A stretch of DNA of 64,000 bases from an uncultured Ferrovibrio sp. (GTDB lineage Bacteria > Pseudomonadota > Alphaproteobacteria > Ferrovibrionales > Ferrovibrionaceae). Position numbers and translations under genes: made by a program. This document shows, in pieces, positions 21,000-28,821 of the stretch; the first letter of the stretch is position 1, and every line of letters begins with the position of its first letter. The DNA lies in NCBI RefSeq assembly GCF_937960835.1, contig NZ_CALGPC010000003.1:186001-250000 (forward strand), in the 5' to 3' direction. The notes below the pieces were generated by a model. The model had not been told where the DNA came from and made no database searches. It worked only from the letters and a program-made list of their open reading frames with translations.

Positions 21000-21518
21000 T
21001 CAAGGCAGACGCACGAGGAAGAGATCCTCGAACACATACTGGATGATCAGGCCTGACAGCAGGCCATGCACGACGGCAATGAGGATGCCACGCGCAAGCT
21101 GGCCTTTCGCACGGCGCTCTTCGTACTGAAAGATGACGACGAAGACGGCGATATAGATCGCGGTCGCCAGCCAGAAGGGCAGCAGGCTTTTGATCAGCGC
21201 GCCGGCATAGATGAGCGACCAGCCCAGGGATACAGCAAGCCGCCAATGCTGAGACGGAATGAAAGACCGGCGCTGACGCGGCGCCAGCGCACCGGCGCGG
21301 ATGGCACGGCTCGCCAGGATCACGCCCATGAAGGCGATGGAGGCGCCGAGAATGCCGGGCAGCAGGCCCGGGATCGTATAGATGGTGACCTGCAGATGCG
21401 CGAGGCGGTCCATCGCCCAGCTGCCCCAGACGATGGCAAGTCCGAACAGAATCCAGAAGACGCCCGCCCACAGATCGGCGCGCGGCGATGGCTTGTCATC
21501 CTGAGGCGTCGCATCCAT
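21000..21518 (-). CDS. tctB: Tripartite tricarboxylate transporter small permease TctB
   Basis: A 172-residue, four-helix membrane subunit (DUF1468). The ATG at 21518 (MDATPQDDKPSPRADL) is preceded by AGGAGAA, which decides the start; the open frame further upstream crosses the tctC-tctB hairpin. Hydrophobic segments appear at about residues 15-35, 45-65, 90-110 and 115-160. It lies between tctC and tctA in the standard order. Confidence 0.9.
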   Translation of the reverse strand: MDATPQDDKPSPRADLWAGVFWILFGLAIVWGSWAMDRLAHLQVTIYTIPGLLPGILGASIAFMGVILASRAIRAGALAPRQRRSFIPSQHWRLAVSLGWSLIYAGALIKSLLPFWLATAIYIAVFVVIFQYEERRAKGQLARGILIAVVHGLLSGLIIQYVFEDLFLVRLP

Positions 21519-21541
21519 CGAAGATTCTCCTGACACGAAGC

Positions 21542-21567
21542 GGCCGCCCGGTGCGCGCCGGGCGGCC
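21542..21567. terminator. Hairpin between tctC and tctB
   Basis: GGCCGCCCGG and CCGGGCGGCC form a GC stem with a 6-base loop, 17 bases past the tctC stop. With no T-run, it probably stabilises the binding-protein message or causes partial termination, as expected where the binding protein is needed in excess. Confidence 0.65.
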
Positions 21568-21583
21568 AGGCTCATTCACGCAG

Positions 21584-22603
21584 TTACGGCTTGGGGATGC
21601 CGACGGTGTCGGGTGAGACCTTCGCCTTGCCGCCTTCCTGCAGAATCCAGGCAGCGCCCTGGATCGCCGGGAAGGCCGCCTTCTTGGCGGCTTCGCCGTA
21701 CTGCGGGTCGAACAGCGCGCCCTTTTCGGTGGCGTATTTCTTCAGCGCGGCCGAATTCTTCATCTTCTCGGCCCAGATCTTGTCGAGCGTGGCCGTGACT
21801 TCCGCCGGCACGCCCTTCGGCACGAAGATGCCGAAATAGTTGGTCTCGGTACGGAAGTTCGGCAGCGTCTTGGTCACCGGCTCGATCGGCGCCATGCCTT
21901 CGATCTCCAGCGGCTTGTCGGCCAGCACCGCCAGCGGACGCAGACGTTTGGCGCGGATCATCTCGACCTGCTCGACGCCAAGCTGGGTGGTGACCTCCGT
22001 CTCGCCCGAGACAGTGGCGATCACCGCGGGATTGCCGCCATCGTAGGAAACGTGTTTGTAGGTGACGCCCGCGCCGCGCGCCAAGGCTTCAGAGCCGAAG
22101 TGACCGGATGAATTCACGCCCGCCGTAGCGATCGAGATCTGCCCCGGCTTGGCCTTCATCGCGTCGATCAATTCCTTCAGCGTCTTGTAGGGCGAATTGG
22201 GATTCACGCTGACGACCGACTGATTGGCAACGGTGAGATAGAAATGCCAATCGTCCATCTTGGTGTCGAGCAGGCCGGAGACCGCATAGGTACCGACATC
22301 CTTCGCCGCGCCCGAAGCCCAGGTATAGCCGTCCTTGGCCGCTTCCAGCACGCTCTTGGTGCCGATCGAGCCCGAGGCGCCGGGCTGGTTGACCACGACA
22401 ACCTTCTGGCCAAGCGCGTTTTCAAGCTCGCTGGCGGTGACGCGGATCACCTGGTCGGTGGAGCCGCCGGCCGCCCAGGGTACAACGATGGTGATCGGCT
22501 TGGTCGGTTTCCACTCTGCCTGGGCCGGAGCCGGGAGGCTCAGGCTGACTGCGCCCAGCACAAAGCCAGCGATTGCGGCACGAGACACGATACTGCCTGC
22601 CAT
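21584..22603 (-). CDS. tctC: Tripartite tricarboxylate transporter substrate-binding protein TctC
   Basis: Periplasmic receptor (Bug family), 339 residues. The start at 22603 (MAGSIVSRAAIAGFVLGAV) is preceded by GGAGGAAAAACGCC and yields a signal peptide ending PAPAQA. The mature protein begins EWKPTKPITIVVPWAAGGSTDQVIRV, the Bug family signature, with VVVNQPGASGSIGT and a Gly/Asn-rich ligand loop near residue 150 (ATAGVNSSGHFGSEAL). Bug proteins bind carboxylates; the ligand cannot be read from sequence. An operator 80 bases upstream places it under the adjacent TetR protein. Confidence 0.94.
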   Translation of the reverse strand: MAGSIVSRAAIAGFVLGAVSLSLPAPAQAEWKPTKPITIVVPWAAGGSTDQVIRVTASELENALGQKVVVVNQPGASGSIGTKSVLEAAKDGYTWASGAAKDVGTYAVSGLLDTKMDDWHFYLTVANQSVVSVNPNSPYKTLKELIDAMKAKPGQISIATAGVNSSGHFGSEALARGAGVTYKHVSYDGGNPAVIATVSGETEVTTQLGVEQVEMIRAKRLRPLAVLADKPLEIEGMAPIEPVTKTLPNFRTETNYFGIFVPKGVPAEVTATLDKIWAEKMKNSAALKKYATEKGALFDPQYGEAAKKAAFPAIQGAAWILQEGGKAKVSPDTVGIPKP

Positions 22604-22683
22604 GGCGTTTTTCCTCCGTTGCGTGACCATCTTTGTGGCCGTTGGCAACAGCATTTCGCCGCCCGCCGCTCTTGTCAACGGAG

Positions 22684-22703
22684 AAGTAACTGGTCAGTTA
22701 CGA
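22684..22703. promoter_or_regulatory. TetR-type operator, copy 2
   Basis: AAGTAAC-TGGTCA-GTTACGA matches the site at 19396 at 15 of 20 positions, with the two 5-base half-sites GTAAC and GTTAC identical. It lies between the tetR stop (22762) and the tctC start, so it most likely controls tctCBA. Confidence 0.75.
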
Positions 22704-22761
22704 AATTGGCGTTTCGCCTGTGACCTTCCAAGGGTTCGCCCAAGGGGTGCCAGGAGACCGT

Positions 22762-23421
22762 TCAAGGCCGCAGATAGCCGAGAATGACCTCGACCGAATG
22801 CTCCATGCGGGCCTTTTGCTGCTTCGGACTCAACAGGTTGCGGCCATAGATGGTCGACAGCGTGTGCACGTTGGAGAAGTAGAAGAAGCCGAGCGCCGCG
22901 ATGGTGGTATACAGCTCGACCGGATCAACGCCCTTGCGGAACACGCCTTCCTTGACGCCGCGTTCAAGCAGGTCCTGGATGACCACCAGCAGCGGCGTGT
23001 AAAGCTGCTGGATCTTCTTGGAATGCCGCAGGTAGCCGGCCTTGTGCAGGTTCTCGGCATTGAGCAGCGCGATGAATTCCGGATTGCGCGAGCAGAATTT
23101 GAAATTGAATTCCATGAGATAACGCATGCCCTCGCGCGGCGGCATGCGGGCAACGTCGATGGCGTGTTCCTCCTCGCGCATCTTCTCATAAGCGCGTTCC
23201 AGCACGGTCAGCCACAGGCCTTCCTTGTTGCCGAAATACTCGTAGATCATGCGCTTGTTGGCGCCGGACCGCGCGGCGATCTCGTCCACCCGGGCGCCGG
23301 CCAGGCCCTTGGCGGCAAATTCATACAGCGCCGCATCAAGGATATTGCGGCGCGTCACATCCGGCTGGCGGCTGCGCTTTTCCGGTTTTTTGTCCGGCTT
23401 TCTGGGTTTCTGGTTCGGCAT
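22762..23421 (-). CDS. TetR-family transcriptional repressor
   Basis: About 219 residues from ATG 23421 (MPNQKPRKPDKKPEKR, a Lys/Arg-rich start). The helix-turn-helix is at ~20-65: TRRNILDAALYEFAAKGLAG followed by VDEIAARSGANKRMIYEYFG. The C-terminal ligand domain includes FNFKFCSRNPEFIALLNAEN, a TetR_C pattern similar to RutR-type regulators. It precedes tctC in the same direction, with the second operator between them. The start is uncertain because the ribosome site is weak. The inducer is probably the imported acid or a derivative. Confidence 0.88.
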   Translation of the reverse strand: MPNQKPRKPDKKPEKRSRQPDVTRRNILDAALYEFAAKGLAGARVDEIAARSGANKRMIYEYFGNKEGLWLTVLERAYEKMREEEHAIDVARMPPREGMRYLMEFNFKFCSRNPEFIALLNAENLHKAGYLRHSKKIQQLYTPLLVVIQDLLERGVKEGVFRKGVDPVELYTTIAALGFFYFSNVHTLSTIYGRNLLSPKQQKARMEHSVEVILGYLRP

Positions 23422-23501
23422 GCTCGCCCCCTGCTCGCCTTCGCGGCGGACATATCGTCTGGCCGGGAAGTCTTGCCGGGCGGCGGGGGGCGGCGTCAAG
23501 C

Positions 23502-23528
23502 GGGGCGCGGGTCTTAACCCTGCGCCCC
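23502..23528. terminator. GC-rich hairpin after pxpA
   Basis: GGGGCGCGGGT pairs with ACCCTGCGCCCC with one bulged base, 17 bases beyond the pxpA stop and before tetR. No T-run follows. It may separate the pxp transcript from the tetR-tct region. Confidence 0.5.
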
Positions 23529-23545
23529 GTCAGGTCGGCATCGGA

Positions 23546-24313
23546 TCAGGCGAGCATCTCGGGCAGGGTGACGATCTTCACCCCGGCCTTCTCCAGCCCG
23601 GCGCGGATATGGCGGGCCATCGACACCGCGCCGGCGCTGTCGCCGTGCACGCAGATCGAATCGACATTGCAGGGAATACGCTTGCCGTTCACCGAGACAA
23701 TGGCGCGCTCCTGAACCATGCGCAGCACGTTGTTCAGCGCCTCGTCGTTGTCGTGCACCATGGCATTCGGCTGGCCACGCGGCACGAGGTTGCCCTCGTC
23801 GTCGTAATTGCGGTCGGCGAAGACTTCCTGGGCCACCGGCAGATTGGCTTTCGCGGCCGCCTCGACCATGGCCGAGCCGGCCGGCGCCAGGAAGATCAGA
23901 TCCTTGGATACGCCGGCGATGCCGCGGGCGATCGCGGCGGCGAGGTCGGCATCCACAGCGGCCTTGTTGTTGATCGCGCCATGCGGCTTCACATGGGTGA
24001 CCTTGGCGCCGCGGGTGGCGGCGACACCCATCAGCGCGCCGACCTGATAGGCGATCAGCGCCTCGACTTCCTTGTTGCTCATGGTCATCGGGCGGCGGCC
24101 AAAGCCCTGCAGATCGGGATAGGACGGATGGGCGCCGATGGAGACGCCGTTCTTCACGGCTTCCGCCACGGTGTTCTGCATCACCACCCAGTCGCCGGCA
24201 TGAAAGCCGCAGGCGACATTGGCCGAGGTCACGACGCTGAGCATCGCCGCATCGTCCCCCATATTCCAGGCGCCGAAGCTTTCACCGAGATCACTGTTCA
24301 GATTGACCTTCAT
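23546..24313 (-). CDS. pxpA: 5-oxoprolinase subunit A (LamB/YcsF family)
   Basis: PxpA works with PxpBC to open 5-oxo-L-proline to glutamate using ATP. The 255 residues begin MKVNLNSDLGESFGAWNMGDD, the family signature, then VTSANVACGFHAGDWVVM and GVSIGAHPSYPDLQGFGRR. Start: ATG 24313 sits 8 bases after GAGAAGG; a GTG at 24319 is possible. It is the last gene of the pxpB-pxpC-pxpA order, separated from pxpC by a four-unit 13-base tandem repeat. Confidence 0.95.
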   Translation of the reverse strand: MKVNLNSDLGESFGAWNMGDDAAMLSVVTSANVACGFHAGDWVVMQNTVAEAVKNGVSIGAHPSYPDLQGFGRRPMTMSNKEVEALIAYQVGALMGVAATRGAKVTHVKPHGAINNKAAVDADLAAAIARGIAGVSKDLIFLAPAGSAMVEAAAKANLPVAQEVFADRNYDDEGNLVPRGQPNAMVHDNDEALNNVLRMVQERAIVSVNGKRIPCNVDSICVHGDSAGAVSMARHIRAGLEKAGVKIVTLPEMLA

Positions 24314-24326
24314 CGTCACACCCTTC

Positions 24327-24378
24327 TCCCGCTGGTGTTTCCCGCTGGTGTTTCCCGCTGGTGTTTCCCTCTGGCGTT
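24327..24378 (-). repeat. Four 13-base tandem repeats in the pxpC-pxpA gap
   Basis: Three exact copies of TCCCGCTGGTGTT and one variant (TCCCTCTGGCGTT), head to tail, fill the space between the pxpC stop and the pxpA ribosome site. On the coding (minus) strand each unit is AACACCAGCGGGA. Unit number could vary by slippage and change pxpA spacing. Confidence 0.9.
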
Positions 24379-24380
24379 TT

Positions 24381-25424
24381 TCACTCGCCGCTACAGGCGT
24401 CGACCATGCCGCTGATCAGGTTCTGCGTATATAGGGCATTCAAGTCGAGATAGACATCGGGCAAGGCGGTGCGGATGCCGTCCGCCAGGCGCTTGAGCAT
24501 TTTTTCCTGCTCACGGCGGATCATCTCGGCCTCGGCCACCGAGATCGCGGTGAAGGTCAGCGTATCGCCCGGCTTCATGCGGCCCACCCGCGGCAGGTCG
24601 GCAGAGATCACGGTGGCGATCTTGGTATAGCCGCCGGTGGTCTGGCGGTCGGCCATCAGGATGATCGGCTTGCCGTTGCCCGGCACCTGGATCGAGCCGC
24701 TGACCACGCCTTCGGAGGCGATATCCGCGCCCCTGGTATGCTCGATCACCTCGCCGTCGAGGCGGATGCCCATCCGATCGGCTTCCTTGGTGACGGTATA
24801 GGTCGCCGAGAGGAAAGTCTGGATGCCTTTTTCGGTAAAGCGGTCTTCCTGCGGACCGAGCACGACGCGGACCGGGCCGCTGCCGTAATCGATGACATCG
24901 GCCAGTTCGCGCTCATCGCCTTCCTGCGCAACCTTATTGAGCGGAAGCCGGTCGCCCGCCTGCAAGGCACGGCCTTGGAAACCGCCCAGACCGGAACGCA
25001 TATAGGTCGAAAAGCTGCCCATGAAGGGCGCAATCGCGAAGCCACCTTCAATGGCCAGGTAAGCGACGCTGCCGTCTTCCACCGCACCGATGGCCAGGCG
25101 GTCGCCGCGCTTGAGCAGAACCGAACGCCAGGGCTTGACCGGGCGGGCATCGCCGCCGCCGGCCGGCTGCAACGTCAGCTTGGCCGCACCGCCGAAAGCC
25201 ACGCGCACCGCATCGGCATTCACCGTGAAAGTCGGGCCGAGATAACCGATTTCCAGCGCGCCGGTATTTTCCTCGTTGCCGACAAGCCGGTTGACCAGCC
25301 GGAAGGCGAGCGGATCGGTAGCGCCAGCCACCGGCATGCCAAGCGCCTGATGGCCATAGCGGCCAAGATCCTGCACCGAGGTCATCAGGCCCGGCGCAAT
25401 AATATCCAGCGTGCCCGCGCTCAT
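24381..25424 (-). CDS. pxpC: 5-oxoprolinase subunit C (biotin-dependent carboxyltransferase family, KipA-like)
   Basis: A 347-residue protein of the AHS2/KipA family, partner of PxpB. Conserved blocks: LDIIAPGLMTSVQDLGRYGHQALGMPVAGATDPLAF split over the first 40 residues, EIGYLGPTFTV, and SGSIQVPGNGKPIILMADRQTTGGYTKIATV near 210-240. Its start overlaps the end of pxpB by 4 bases. The C-terminal ~70 residues (EAEMIRREQEKMLKRLADGI onward) are a helical extension beyond the usual domain. Confidence 0.94.
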   Translation of the reverse strand: MSAGTLDIIAPGLMTSVQDLGRYGHQALGMPVAGATDPLAFRLVNRLVGNEENTGALEIGYLGPTFTVNADAVRVAFGGAAKLTLQPAGGGDARPVKPWRSVLLKRGDRLAIGAVEDGSVAYLAIEGGFAIAPFMGSFSTYMRSGLGGFQGRALQAGDRLPLNKVAQEGDERELADVIDYGSGPVRVVLGPQEDRFTEKGIQTFLSATYTVTKEADRMGIRLDGEVIEHTRGADIASEGVVSGSIQVPGNGKPIILMADRQTTGGYTKIATVISADLPRVGRMKPGDTLTFTAISVAEAEMIRREQEKMLKRLADGIRTALPDVYLDLNALYTQNLISGMVDACSGE

Positions 25425-26149
25425 GACTTCACCTGCAGGGCGGCATAGTCGAAGCTGCCCTGCTCCACCTGACGCAGCATGGCTGCGTAATCATCCTGCG
25501 AGATCGCCGCAAAGGTCACTTCATCGCCGGCGGCCAGCAGAATGGGTTCCTCACGCGAGGCTTCGAACAGCCTCAGCGGCGTGCGGCCGATCAAATGCCA
25601 CCCGCCCGGGCTTTCCCACGGATAGATCGTGGTCATCGATTCAGCGATCGCCACCGAGCTTTGCGGCACCTTGGTGCGCGGCGACGAGCGGCGCGGCAGA
25701 TGCAGCCGGGCATCGAGGCCGCCCATATAGGCAAGCCCCGGCATGAAGCCGAGCATGTAGACGAAATAGCGGCCGCCGGCATGCGCGGCGATCACCTGAT
25801 CCGGCGTGAGCTTGCAGCGCTCGGCGACTTCGGCGAGATCGGGGCCGAGATCGGGCGCGTAGCAGACCGGCAGGCGCCAGAGCCGGCCGACGCGGGCGGC
25901 AGGCTTGAGATCGGCCAGCATGGCGCGGACCTTCTCTTCCAGCTCGGCGCGCGTCGCCACCAGCGGGTCATACTGCACCAGCAGGGCCCGGAAGGAGGGG
26001 ATCGTCTCGATCACGCCCGGCAGATGGGCATCGTGCAAAGCGGCATGCAAGGCCATGACCATGGCATTGATGCCACGGTCGATGCCTTCACCGAATTCGA
26101 TGCTGAAACCGGTATCGCCGAAGGAGCGGATTTGCGGATAGGCGCTCAT
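25421..26149 (-). CDS. pxpB: 5-oxoprolinase subunit B (KipI-like)
   Basis: A 242-residue AHS1/KipI family protein. Typical parts are FGDTGFSIEFGEGIDRGIN at the N-terminus, LPVCYAPDLGPDLAEVAE, the GGRYFVYMLGFMPGLAYMG block and the IYPWESPGGWHLIGRTPLRLF block near 195. Together with PxpA and PxpC it forms the prokaryotic 5-oxoprolinase. It is the first pxp gene, preceded by DUF2848 and the TRAP importer genes on the same strand. Confidence 0.94.
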   Translation of the reverse strand: MSAYPQIRSFGDTGFSIEFGEGIDRGINAMVMALHAALHDAHLPGVIETIPSFRALLVQYDPLVATRAELEEKVRAMLADLKPAARVGRLWRLPVCYAPDLGPDLAEVAERCKLTPDQVIAAHAGGRYFVYMLGFMPGLAYMGGLDARLHLPRRSSPRTKVPQSSVAIAESMTTIYPWESPGGWHLIGRTPLRLFEASREEPILLAAGDEVTFAAISQDDYAAMLRQVEQGSFDYAALQVKS

Positions 26150-26173
26150 ACCGCTTCCATAAACCGAGGCGGC

Positions 26174-26854
26174 TCAGGCCACAACCGGCAAGACCTCGAT
26201 GTCGTAGCCGTGCGTCAGCTTGCGGCCCAGAACCGGATCTTCCAGCTCCATCTCGAAGCGGCTGGCCGGACGGATGCCGCCAATGGCGCCGAGCGTGCCG
26301 CCGAACATCAGGGTGCCGGGCGGCAGCGAAGCCTCGTTGCGATAGCGGGTCATCAGGTCGTCGGGGCTGCGCAAGGACGACACCGCGCCCTCCTGATAGA
26401 GGACGCGCTTGCCGTCAATGGTGGCCCAGGAGCGCAGGATCAGCTGATCCCAGTGCGGCTGGACCTCATCGTAGCGCCACAGACCGGTGCCGACCACCTT
26501 CGAGCAGAGCTGCTTGGACAGCGCCACGCCGGCGGCTTCCGCCTTGCGGTCTGTATGGTCGGAACCCATCGCGACCCACAGACCATCGGCCATGCTGACG
26601 ATCACCGGCTCGACCTCGCCCGAAGTATCCGGGCCCAGCACCTGCAGATGCGTGGTCTGCGTCAGCTGGCCGGTGCCGATGCGATAGAACAGCGGCACCG
26701 CGGAGGGACGCGGCACGCCGATGGCGGCCAGTTCCTCGATATGATGCTCGATGGCATGCATGTCGCGGCCGGCCCAGCCGGCCACGATCAGCGTATCGAT
26801 CTCGACCGCGACGCGGTCGCGCTTGTCCTGCCAGAAGCGATCAAATGTCAGCAC
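26174..26854 (-). CDS. DUF2848 family protein
   Basis: A 226-residue cytoplasmic protein of the DUF2848 family, which has a fumarylacetoacetate-hydrolase-like pattern at the C-terminus (LPPGTLMFGGTLGAIGG, then FEMELEDPVLGRKLTHGYDIEVL). No biochemical role is established as far as I know. It lies between dctM and pxpB, with gaps of 15 and 24 bases, so it is probably part of the same transport-and-degradation operon; a hydrolase or decarboxylase acting on a related compound is a guess. Confidence 0.85.
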   Translation of the reverse strand: MLTFDRFWQDKRDRVAVEIDTLIVAGWAGRDMHAIEHHIEELAAIGVPRPSAVPLFYRIGTGQLTQTTHLQVLGPDTSGEVEPVIVSMADGLWVAMGSDHTDRKAEAAGVALSKQLCSKVVGTGLWRYDEVQPHWDQLILRSWATIDGKRVLYQEGAVSSLRSPDDLMTRYRNEASLPPGTLMFGGTLGAIGGIRPASRFEMELEDPVLGRKLTHGYDIEVLPVVA

Positions 26855-26869
26855 GCTCGATATCCTCGA

Positions 26870-28153
26870 TTAACCGAAAGTCTTCGGCAGCCACAATGCA
26901 AGTTCGGGGAAGACCGCCAAAAGCACGATCGAAATGATCATCGTCAGCACGAAGGGGACCGAGCCGATGATGACGTCGTTCAGCGTGCCCTTGGTGCGCA
27001 GCGACTGCACCACGAAGAGGTTGAGACCGACCGGCGGCGTGATCAGCGCCATCTCGATCAGGATGATGAGGATGATGCCGAACCAGATCGGATCGAAGCC
27101 GAGACCGAACATCACCGGCGCGACGATCGGGATCGTCGTGATCATCATCGACAGCGTCTCCATGAAGCAGCCAAGGATCAGATAGAAGATCACCACGGCG
27201 ATCAGCATCTGCCACTGCGACAGGCCGAGCTGGGCAATGTAGTTTGTCAGCATCGTGGTCAGGCCGATGGCCGAGATCACGAAGTTCAGGAAGTAGGCAG
27301 CCACGATGATCAGCATCACCATCGCGGTGGTGCGCATGGTGTTTTCCAGCACTTCCTTCATCATCGCAAACGACAGCCTGCGATAGGCAGCCGCAAGGCC
27401 GAGCGCGGCGACCACGCCGAGCGAAGCGGCCTCAGTCGGCGTCGCCAGACCGGCATAGATCGAGCCGACCACGACCAGGAAGATGCCGAACGGCGGCACC
27501 AGATCGACCAGGCTGCGGATGCGTTCGCCCCAGGAGGCGCTCAGCTTGGCACCACCCCATGAGGGTTTGATCATGCAGAAGATCACGACCATCGCCATGA
27601 ACAGCAGCGCCAGGCCAAGACCCGGAATGATGCCGGCCAGATACAGCTTCGGGATCGAGGTATCAGTCAGCACCGCATAGATGATGATGTTGATCGACGG
27701 CGGGATCAGGATGCCGAGCGTGCCGCCGGCCGCCAGCGTGCCGAGGAAGAGGCGCTCGTTATAGCCGTGCTTCTGCACCAGCGGCAAAGCCACGGTGCCC
27801 ACTGTCGCCGCGGTGGCCACAGAAGAGCCGGAGGTGGCGGCAAAGACCGCGCAGGCGCCGATATTGGAATGCATCAGGCCGCCCGGCAGCCAGGACAGCC
27901 ACTTCACCATGGAATCGTACATCCGCTCCGCCACGCCGGCGCGCAGCAGGATCTCGCCCAGCAGGATGAACATCGGGATCGAGACGAGCAGGAAGTCCTT
28001 CGACGACGCCCAGGCGACCTCGCCCAGCGCCAGGGTCAGCGGCATCTGGGAATAGAGTTTGTCGAGCAGCAGACCGAGCACGCCGAGCGCGGCGGCAACC
28101 GGCAGCGCCAAAGCCAGCAGGACGAGCAGAAGAATCAAAGAGGTGGCAAGCAT
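26870..28153 (-). CDS. dctM: TRAP transporter large permease DctM
   Basis: A 427-residue, ~12-helix inner-membrane TRAP permease. The start at 28153 (MLATSLILLLVLLALALP) gives the normal family length and lies 4 bases after the dctQ stop; the longer open frame to 28261 reads through dctQ. Motifs: PMFILLGEILLRAGVAERMYD near 63, ATSGSSVATAATVGTVALP near 115, and GILIPPSINIIIYAVLT near 150, with GLNLFVVQSL near the C-terminus. Confidence 0.95.
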   Translation of the reverse strand: MLATSLILLLVLLALALPVAAALGVLGLLLDKLYSQMPLTLALGEVAWASSKDFLLVSIPMFILLGEILLRAGVAERMYDSMVKWLSWLPGGLMHSNIGACAVFAATSGSSVATAATVGTVALPLVQKHGYNERLFLGTLAAGGTLGILIPPSINIIIYAVLTDTSIPKLYLAGIIPGLGLALLFMAMVVIFCMIKPSWGGAKLSASWGERIRSLVDLVPPFGIFLVVVGSIYAGLATPTEAASLGVVAALGLAAAYRRLSFAMMKEVLENTMRTTAMVMLIIVAAYFLNFVISAIGLTTMLTNYIAQLGLSQWQMLIAVVIFYLILGCFMETLSMMITTIPIVAPVMFGLGFDPIWFGIILIILIEMALITPPVGLNLFVVQSLRTKGTLNDVIIGSVPFVLTMIISIVLLAVFPELALWLPKTFG

Positions 28154-28157
28154 GTAA

Positions 28158-28754
28158 TCAATCCAGCGGCTTGAGGGACGCGGTATGGGCCGCTTCATCG
28201 GCGGCGTCTTCTTCGATCGTGCGGGCGCCGGCAAGACGGCGCACAGTGGCAAGATCGCCACCCAGCAGGGCGAAGAAAGCGCGCAGCAGAAGGGGAATCA
28301 GGGTGAACATGAACAGGATGAGGCCGAGCAGCCACAGGATCTGCGGCATCCACAGGGGCGTGGCGAGCGGCGTGGTGGCACGGGCATCAAAAGCCAGCGA
28401 CGTATCCAGCACGGACCAAGCCTGCCAGGTCAGCAGGGCAATGAACAGGCCAAGCGAGATCAAGGCCGCGATATCAAGCACGGCGCAAACCGGCTGCGGC
28501 AGGCGGGTATACAGCGCATCGACCCGCACATTGGCGCGACGCAGCAAGGTGAAAGCCAAAGCCCAGGTCGTGCCGATCGCGAAGGCATAACCGGACAACT
28601 CATCGGCGCCGCCCATCGAGATCAGGAACAGCTTGCGGATCAGGACGTCGACGGAGACCAGGATGGCCGAGGCCAGCACCAGGGCGCCGCCGAACCAGAT
28701 GGCGTAGCGAGAGAAGCGGTCGGCGAGGCCGAGCCAGCGATCGAGCAGGATCAT
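28158..28754 (-). CDS. dctQ: TRAP transporter small permease DctQ
   Basis: A 198-residue four-helix membrane subunit. Hydrophobic segments are at about 17-37, 58-72, 90-110 and 135-160, and the short pattern GGADELSGYAFAIGTTWALA matches the family. Its C-terminal ~30 residues are acidic and cytoplasmic. ATG 28754 is chosen over a TTG at 28763. It follows dctP but is separated from it by a strong terminator-like hairpin. Confidence 0.9.
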   Translation of the reverse strand: MILLDRWLGLADRFSRYAIWFGGALVLASAILVSVDVLIRKLFLISMGGADELSGYAFAIGTTWALAFTLLRRANVRVDALYTRLPQPVCAVLDIAALISLGLFIALLTWQAWSVLDTSLAFDARATTPLATPLWMPQILWLLGLILFMFTLIPLLLRAFFALLGGDLATVRRLAGARTIEEDAADEAAHTASLKPLD

Positions 28755-28772
28755 GGGAACCAATCTTACAGG

Positions 28773-28810
28773 AAAAAAATGGCGAGGCCCTGGAATAAAA
28801 GGGCCTCGCC
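28773..28810 (-). terminator. Rho-independent terminator between dctP and dctQ
   Basis: On the minus strand GGCGAGGCCC and GGGCCTCGCC form a perfect 10-base stem with a 10-base loop, followed by ATTTTTTT. It starts 12 bases after the dctP stop. It should strongly reduce read-through into dctQM and the pxp genes. Confidence 0.85.
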
Positions 28811-28821
28811 GGGACAGGGAC

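Noticed and set aside
24327..24378. Tandem repeat as a CRISPR array
   Set aside because: Units are directly abutting with no spacers and no cas genes are nearby.
25595..27562. 655-codon plus-strand frame opposite pxpB, DUF2848 and dctM
   Set aside because: Very long, but composition (His, Arg, Gln, Asp runs) is that of an antisense shadow, and four known genes cover the other strand.
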